A program made the translations under genes and the position numbers. Positions 13,061 to 13,107 of a stretch of 13,107 bases of DNA are shown one piece after another; within the stretch, counting starts at the first letter, position 1, and the number at the start of each line of letters is the position of its first letter. This DNA comes from CAJAQL01 sp964442965 (lineage in GTDB: Bacteria; Patescibacteriota; Minisyncoccia; UBA6257; 2-01-FULL-56-20). The stretch covers positions 1 through 13,107 of the forward strand of contig CAYUBE010000023.1 in NCBI GenBank assembly GCA_964442965.1, read 5' to 3'. The notes beneath the pieces are model-generated. The model was not told the origin of the DNA. It saw only the letters and a list, made by a program, of their open reading frames with translations, and made no database searches.

Positions 13061-13069
13061 ATTATATCA
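13061..13069 (-). promoter_or_regulatory. Upstream extended -10 promoter of holB
   Basis: Minus-strand TGATATAAT is a perfect TGn-TATAAT box. Transcription would begin near 13054, about 70 bases before the preferred holB start. It may be the main promoter, with the closer box as a second one. No standard start codon occurs 6 bases downstream. Confidence 0.5.
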
Positions 13070-13107
13070 TTTGCTCGAACTTTTTTTGAGCGAGAATGAA
13101 TCGTTCC

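Noticed and set aside
1..13107. Reassigned TGA (code 25)
   Set aside because: All genes are full length with the standard code and carry no in-frame TGA, whereas a TGA-glycine code would interrupt most of them.

Overview
This window looks like a piece of a small-genome bacterium of the Candidate Phyla Radiation (Patescibacteria, probably a Parcubacteria-type lineage). This is inferred from gene style: a short type IV pseudopilin start, compact single-domain enzymes, an Arg-less histidine phosphatase of a type I associate with these phyla, a delta' subunit without the zinc-module cysteines, very short gaps and few Shine-Dalgarno sites. Base composition is close to half GC. The standard genetic code fits: every gene reads through without in-frame stops.

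Layout. Nearly everything is on the minus strand. From left to right: the 5' end of a prepilin (1-103), undecaprenyl-diphosphatase uppP (200-1063), a divergent plus-strand two-CBS protein (1177-1623), cyclopropane-fatty-acid synthase cfa (1687-2802), enolase (2822-4012), a D-2-hydroxyacid dehydrogenase (4021-5052), a Maf-family nucleotide pyrophosphatase (5060-5635), a tRNA with a UAC anticodon (5668-5739), a 277-base noncoding region holding a probable small structured RNA and a long AT-rich hairpin (5740-6016), a histidine phosphatase (6017-6562) directly behind PEP synthase (6566-9010), a glycerate 2-kinase (9088-10374), the GTPase YchF (10522-11538), a small plus-strand orphan ORF (11648-11908) with a strong bidirectional terminator, and holB (12116-12982).

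How the genes fit together. Glycerate kinase makes 2-phosphoglycerate, enolase converts it to PEP, PEP synthase links PEP and pyruvate, and the D-2-hydroxyacid dehydrogenase can reduce pyruvate to D-lactate or hydroxypyruvate to glycerate. So four of the metabolic genes form a connected lower-glycolysis/glycerate segment, although they are split over at least three transcription units. Cfa and UppP act on membrane lipids and the wall carrier lipid. YchF, HolB and Maf are housekeeping genes.

The most interesting signal is regulatory. Several genes carry an extended -10 element (TGnTAnnnT) exactly 6 bases before the start codon, so transcription should begin at or next to the start codon, giving leaderless mRNAs. 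The same geometry suggests that the CBS gene starts at a non-standard ACG codon that restores the family's usual N-terminus. Other points are a tRNA with a Val anticodon but the G3-U70/A73 alanine identity pair, an undescribed small RNA candidate, and an 18-bp perfect palindrome at the cfa start codon.
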